Of a stretch of 24,248 bases of DNA, positions 22,823 to 24,248 are shown in pieces (position 1 is the first letter of the stretch; every line of letters starts with the position of its first letter). The stretch spans positions 1 to 24,248 of the forward strand of contig JAISQH010000174.1 of NCBI GenBank assembly GCA_031274385.1. The letters are read 5' to 3'. Made by a program: the position numbers and the translations under genes. This stretch comes from Planctomycetaceae bacterium (lineage in GTDB: Bacteria > Planctomycetota > Planctomycetia > Pirellulales > Thermoguttaceae). Below the pieces are notes generated by a model. That model did no database searches. It saw only the letters and a program-made list of their open reading frames with translations, and had not been told where the DNA came from.

Positions 22823-24241
22823 ATGATAAAATACATAAATCGAAGGGACTATTTGAAAACAGCTGGAATGTTTTTTGCTACAACAAATATTCTCCCCATT
22901 TTGGCAGCTGAAGAGAAAGAACTCAAACAATCCGAAAAGGATATTATTCCAAGTGGACCGGAACCGTCTAAACCCATTGATTCACTTGAATGGAACCGTA
23001 CTATTCCGGTCAAATATAATGCGGATGTTGTTGTTATCGGTGGTGGAATTGCCGGTGTCAGTGCGGCGGCAGCCGCAGCAAAATTTGGTGTGAAAGTCAT
23101 CTTGATCGAACGTTTTGCTGTCACCGGAGGAATGTTGACAACTGGTGGTGTTGCCAGTTTTTGTGGAAGCATAGACAAACAGGGTGAAGTTTTCGATGAG
23201 ATTCTCTCGGAACTGACGGTATGGAAGGCGATTAAAAAAAACATTTTTGATCATGAAATTCTTGCAATTGTTCTTCAAGAACTGTTGCTTCGACGTGGTA
23301 TCAAACTTCTTCTTCATACGCGATTTGTAGATGTTGTCCAGAAAGACGGACGAATTACCGAGTGTGTACTTGCCGGAAAAAGTGGTGTTGAGGCAGTTCG
23401 AGGAAAGGTTTTTATTGATTGTACAGGTGAAGGAGATGTCGCGAGAGCCGCAAAATATACAACGATTAAAGGTCGTCCGGAAGATGGACTCCAATTGCCG
23501 ATGTCGCTAATGTATTTTGTACGACATGTTGAATCGAACGATGCAGAATCTCAACTTCCAGAAGGCTGGTTTCATCCAATTAAACAGAAAGAAAATCTAC
23601 CAATGACAAGCATCTGGTCAAACGGACCACGAAGTAATGCTATCAAAATCAAGATTCCAATGTTTGATTCGACTGATACAGAATCCTTAACTGCCGCTGA
23701 AATTCAAGCCCGTCGCCGTATGATGGAAGTTCACTACTATCACCAAGTCGTTGAAAAGCGTCCTTGGAAATATGACCATTGTTCACCAATCATCGGAATT
23801 CGTGAAGGTTGTCGAATCGTTGGTGATTATGTTCTGACGGTCGATGATTTGCGAGCCGGACGAAAGTTCAATGATGCTGTCGCGAGGGGGACATATTATC
23901 TTGATGGTCATAAACCGGATGATGACAAACGAACCTATATCCTTGACAAATCGCAGTTGAAAATTCCGCCCTACCAGATTCCACTCCGTTCATTGATCGC
24001 CAAAGACGGAAAAAATCTTTTGATGGCTGGTCGTTGTTTTTCTGCCGACCAATTGGCTCTCTCGTCGGCACGTGTCAGCACTTCGAGTTCCATGATGGGA
24101 CAGGCTGTCGGTATCACGGCAGCACTCGCAACAATTTCCGGTCAGGGAGTGCGGGAAATCTCCGCTACTGAAGTTCGGAAAATTGTTGAAGAACGAGGCG
24201 GATCTCTTGATGTTACAAGTAATGAAAAAGTTTGGGGGTGA
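22823..24241 (+). CDS. Tat-exported FAD-dependent oxidoreductase
   Basis: The 472-aa protein starts with a twin-arginine-type leader: NRRDYLK at residues 6-12, then a hydrophobic stretch ending ILAA near residue 29. The Rossmann FAD site is DVVVIGGGIAGVSAAAAAAKFG (68-89, GxGxxG intact) followed by VILIE, and FIDCTGEGDVARAA is the typical second FAD-contact segment. The C-terminal NLLMAGRCFSADQLALSSARV is the usual closing FAD motif. This matches the FAD_oxidored type (PF12831-like) flavoproteins that are numerous in planctomycetes; substrates are generally not known. It is complete, with TGA at 24239-24241. It is divergent from flgE and separated from it by about 500 bp. No strong Shine-Dalgarno sequence is visible. 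A candidate promoter with tandem direct repeats lies 50 to 117 bp upstream. Periplasmic location is inferred from the leader. Confidence 0.88.
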   Translation: MIKYINRRDYLKTAGMFFATTNILPILAAEEKELKQSEKDIIPSGPEPSKPIDSLEWNRTIPVKYNADVVVIGGGIAGVSAAAAAAKFGVKVILIERFAVTGGMLTTGGVASFCGSIDKQGEVFDEILSELTVWKAIKKNIFDHEILAIVLQELLLRRGIKLLLHTRFVDVVQKDGRITECVLAGKSGVEAVRGKVFIDCTGEGDVARAAKYTTIKGRPEDGLQLPMSLMYFVRHVESNDAESQLPEGWFHPIKQKENLPMTSIWSNGPRSNAIKIKIPMFDSTDTESLTAAEIQARRRMMEVHYYHQVVEKRPWKYDHCSPIIGIREGCRIVGDYVLTVDDLRAGRKFNDAVARGTYYLDGHKPDDDKRTYILDKSQLKIPPYQIPLRSLIAKDGKNLLMAGRCFSADQLALSSARVSTSSSMMGQAVGITAALATISGQGVREISATEVRKIVEERGGSLDVTSNEKVWG

Positions 24242-24248
24242 CATTTTT

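Overview
The window looks like a chromosomal segment of a free-living, flagellated member of the Planctomycetota with modest GC content. The evidence is an flgE-flbD-motA-motB-fliL-fliN order, very long secreted and membrane-anchored proteins bearing paired 'VPY..F..L' motifs near their N-termini, a Tat-type FAD-dependent oxidoreductase of a kind common in that phylum, and a large secreted beta-rich protein. The phylum call is inference from protein style; no rRNA or other universal marker is present.

Layout. All genes from 158 to 22306 lie on the minus strand, so they read right to left. First comes a flagellar operon: flgE (hook, oversized), flbD, motA, motB, fliL and a FliN-type switch protein. 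Next, behind its own good promoter, is an 820-aa secreted protein with a duplicated C-terminal module. Then come two translationally coupled genes: a 1135-aa envelope protein and a 2844-aa giant. Divergent from flgE, on the plus strand, is a complete FAD-dependent oxidoreductase (22823-24241) with tandem direct repeats next to a candidate promoter.

Main observations. (1) The giant gene reads as a fusion of two paralogues of its upstream neighbour. The second half still carries an ATG-initiated signal peptide with an intact AxA cleavage site, so three related modules (about 1135, 1271 and 1573 aa) lie in a row. Each has a signal peptide, a paired VP-Y/F motif, a long beta-rich extracytoplasmic part and a C-terminal membrane cluster. 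This is the best candidate here for an undescribed envelope system. (2) The FliN-type protein has three copies of the EIDALL-like motif that normally occurs once, at the N-terminus of FliM or FliY, and binds CheY-P; no fliM lies beside it. (3) Every gap in the flagellar operon, and the gap after it, holds a different repeat: a 25-bp perfect inverted repeat, 7-bp and 14-bp tandem tracts, an ACAGAT palindrome, phased 10-bp T-tracts, an AACCACGAAA palindrome, and a 250-bp palindrome whose internal hairpins show compensatory changes. flbD, motA and motB have no visible Shine-Dalgarno sequence and start next to or near such repeats.

How the genes work together. MotA and MotB form the stator, FliL supports it, the FliN-type protein belongs to the C-ring, FlgE builds the hook, and FlbD is a small accessory protein of flagellar operons. 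The functions of the giant envelope proteins and the 820-aa protein are unknown. No tRNA, rRNA, transposase, integrase or CRISPR array was seen.
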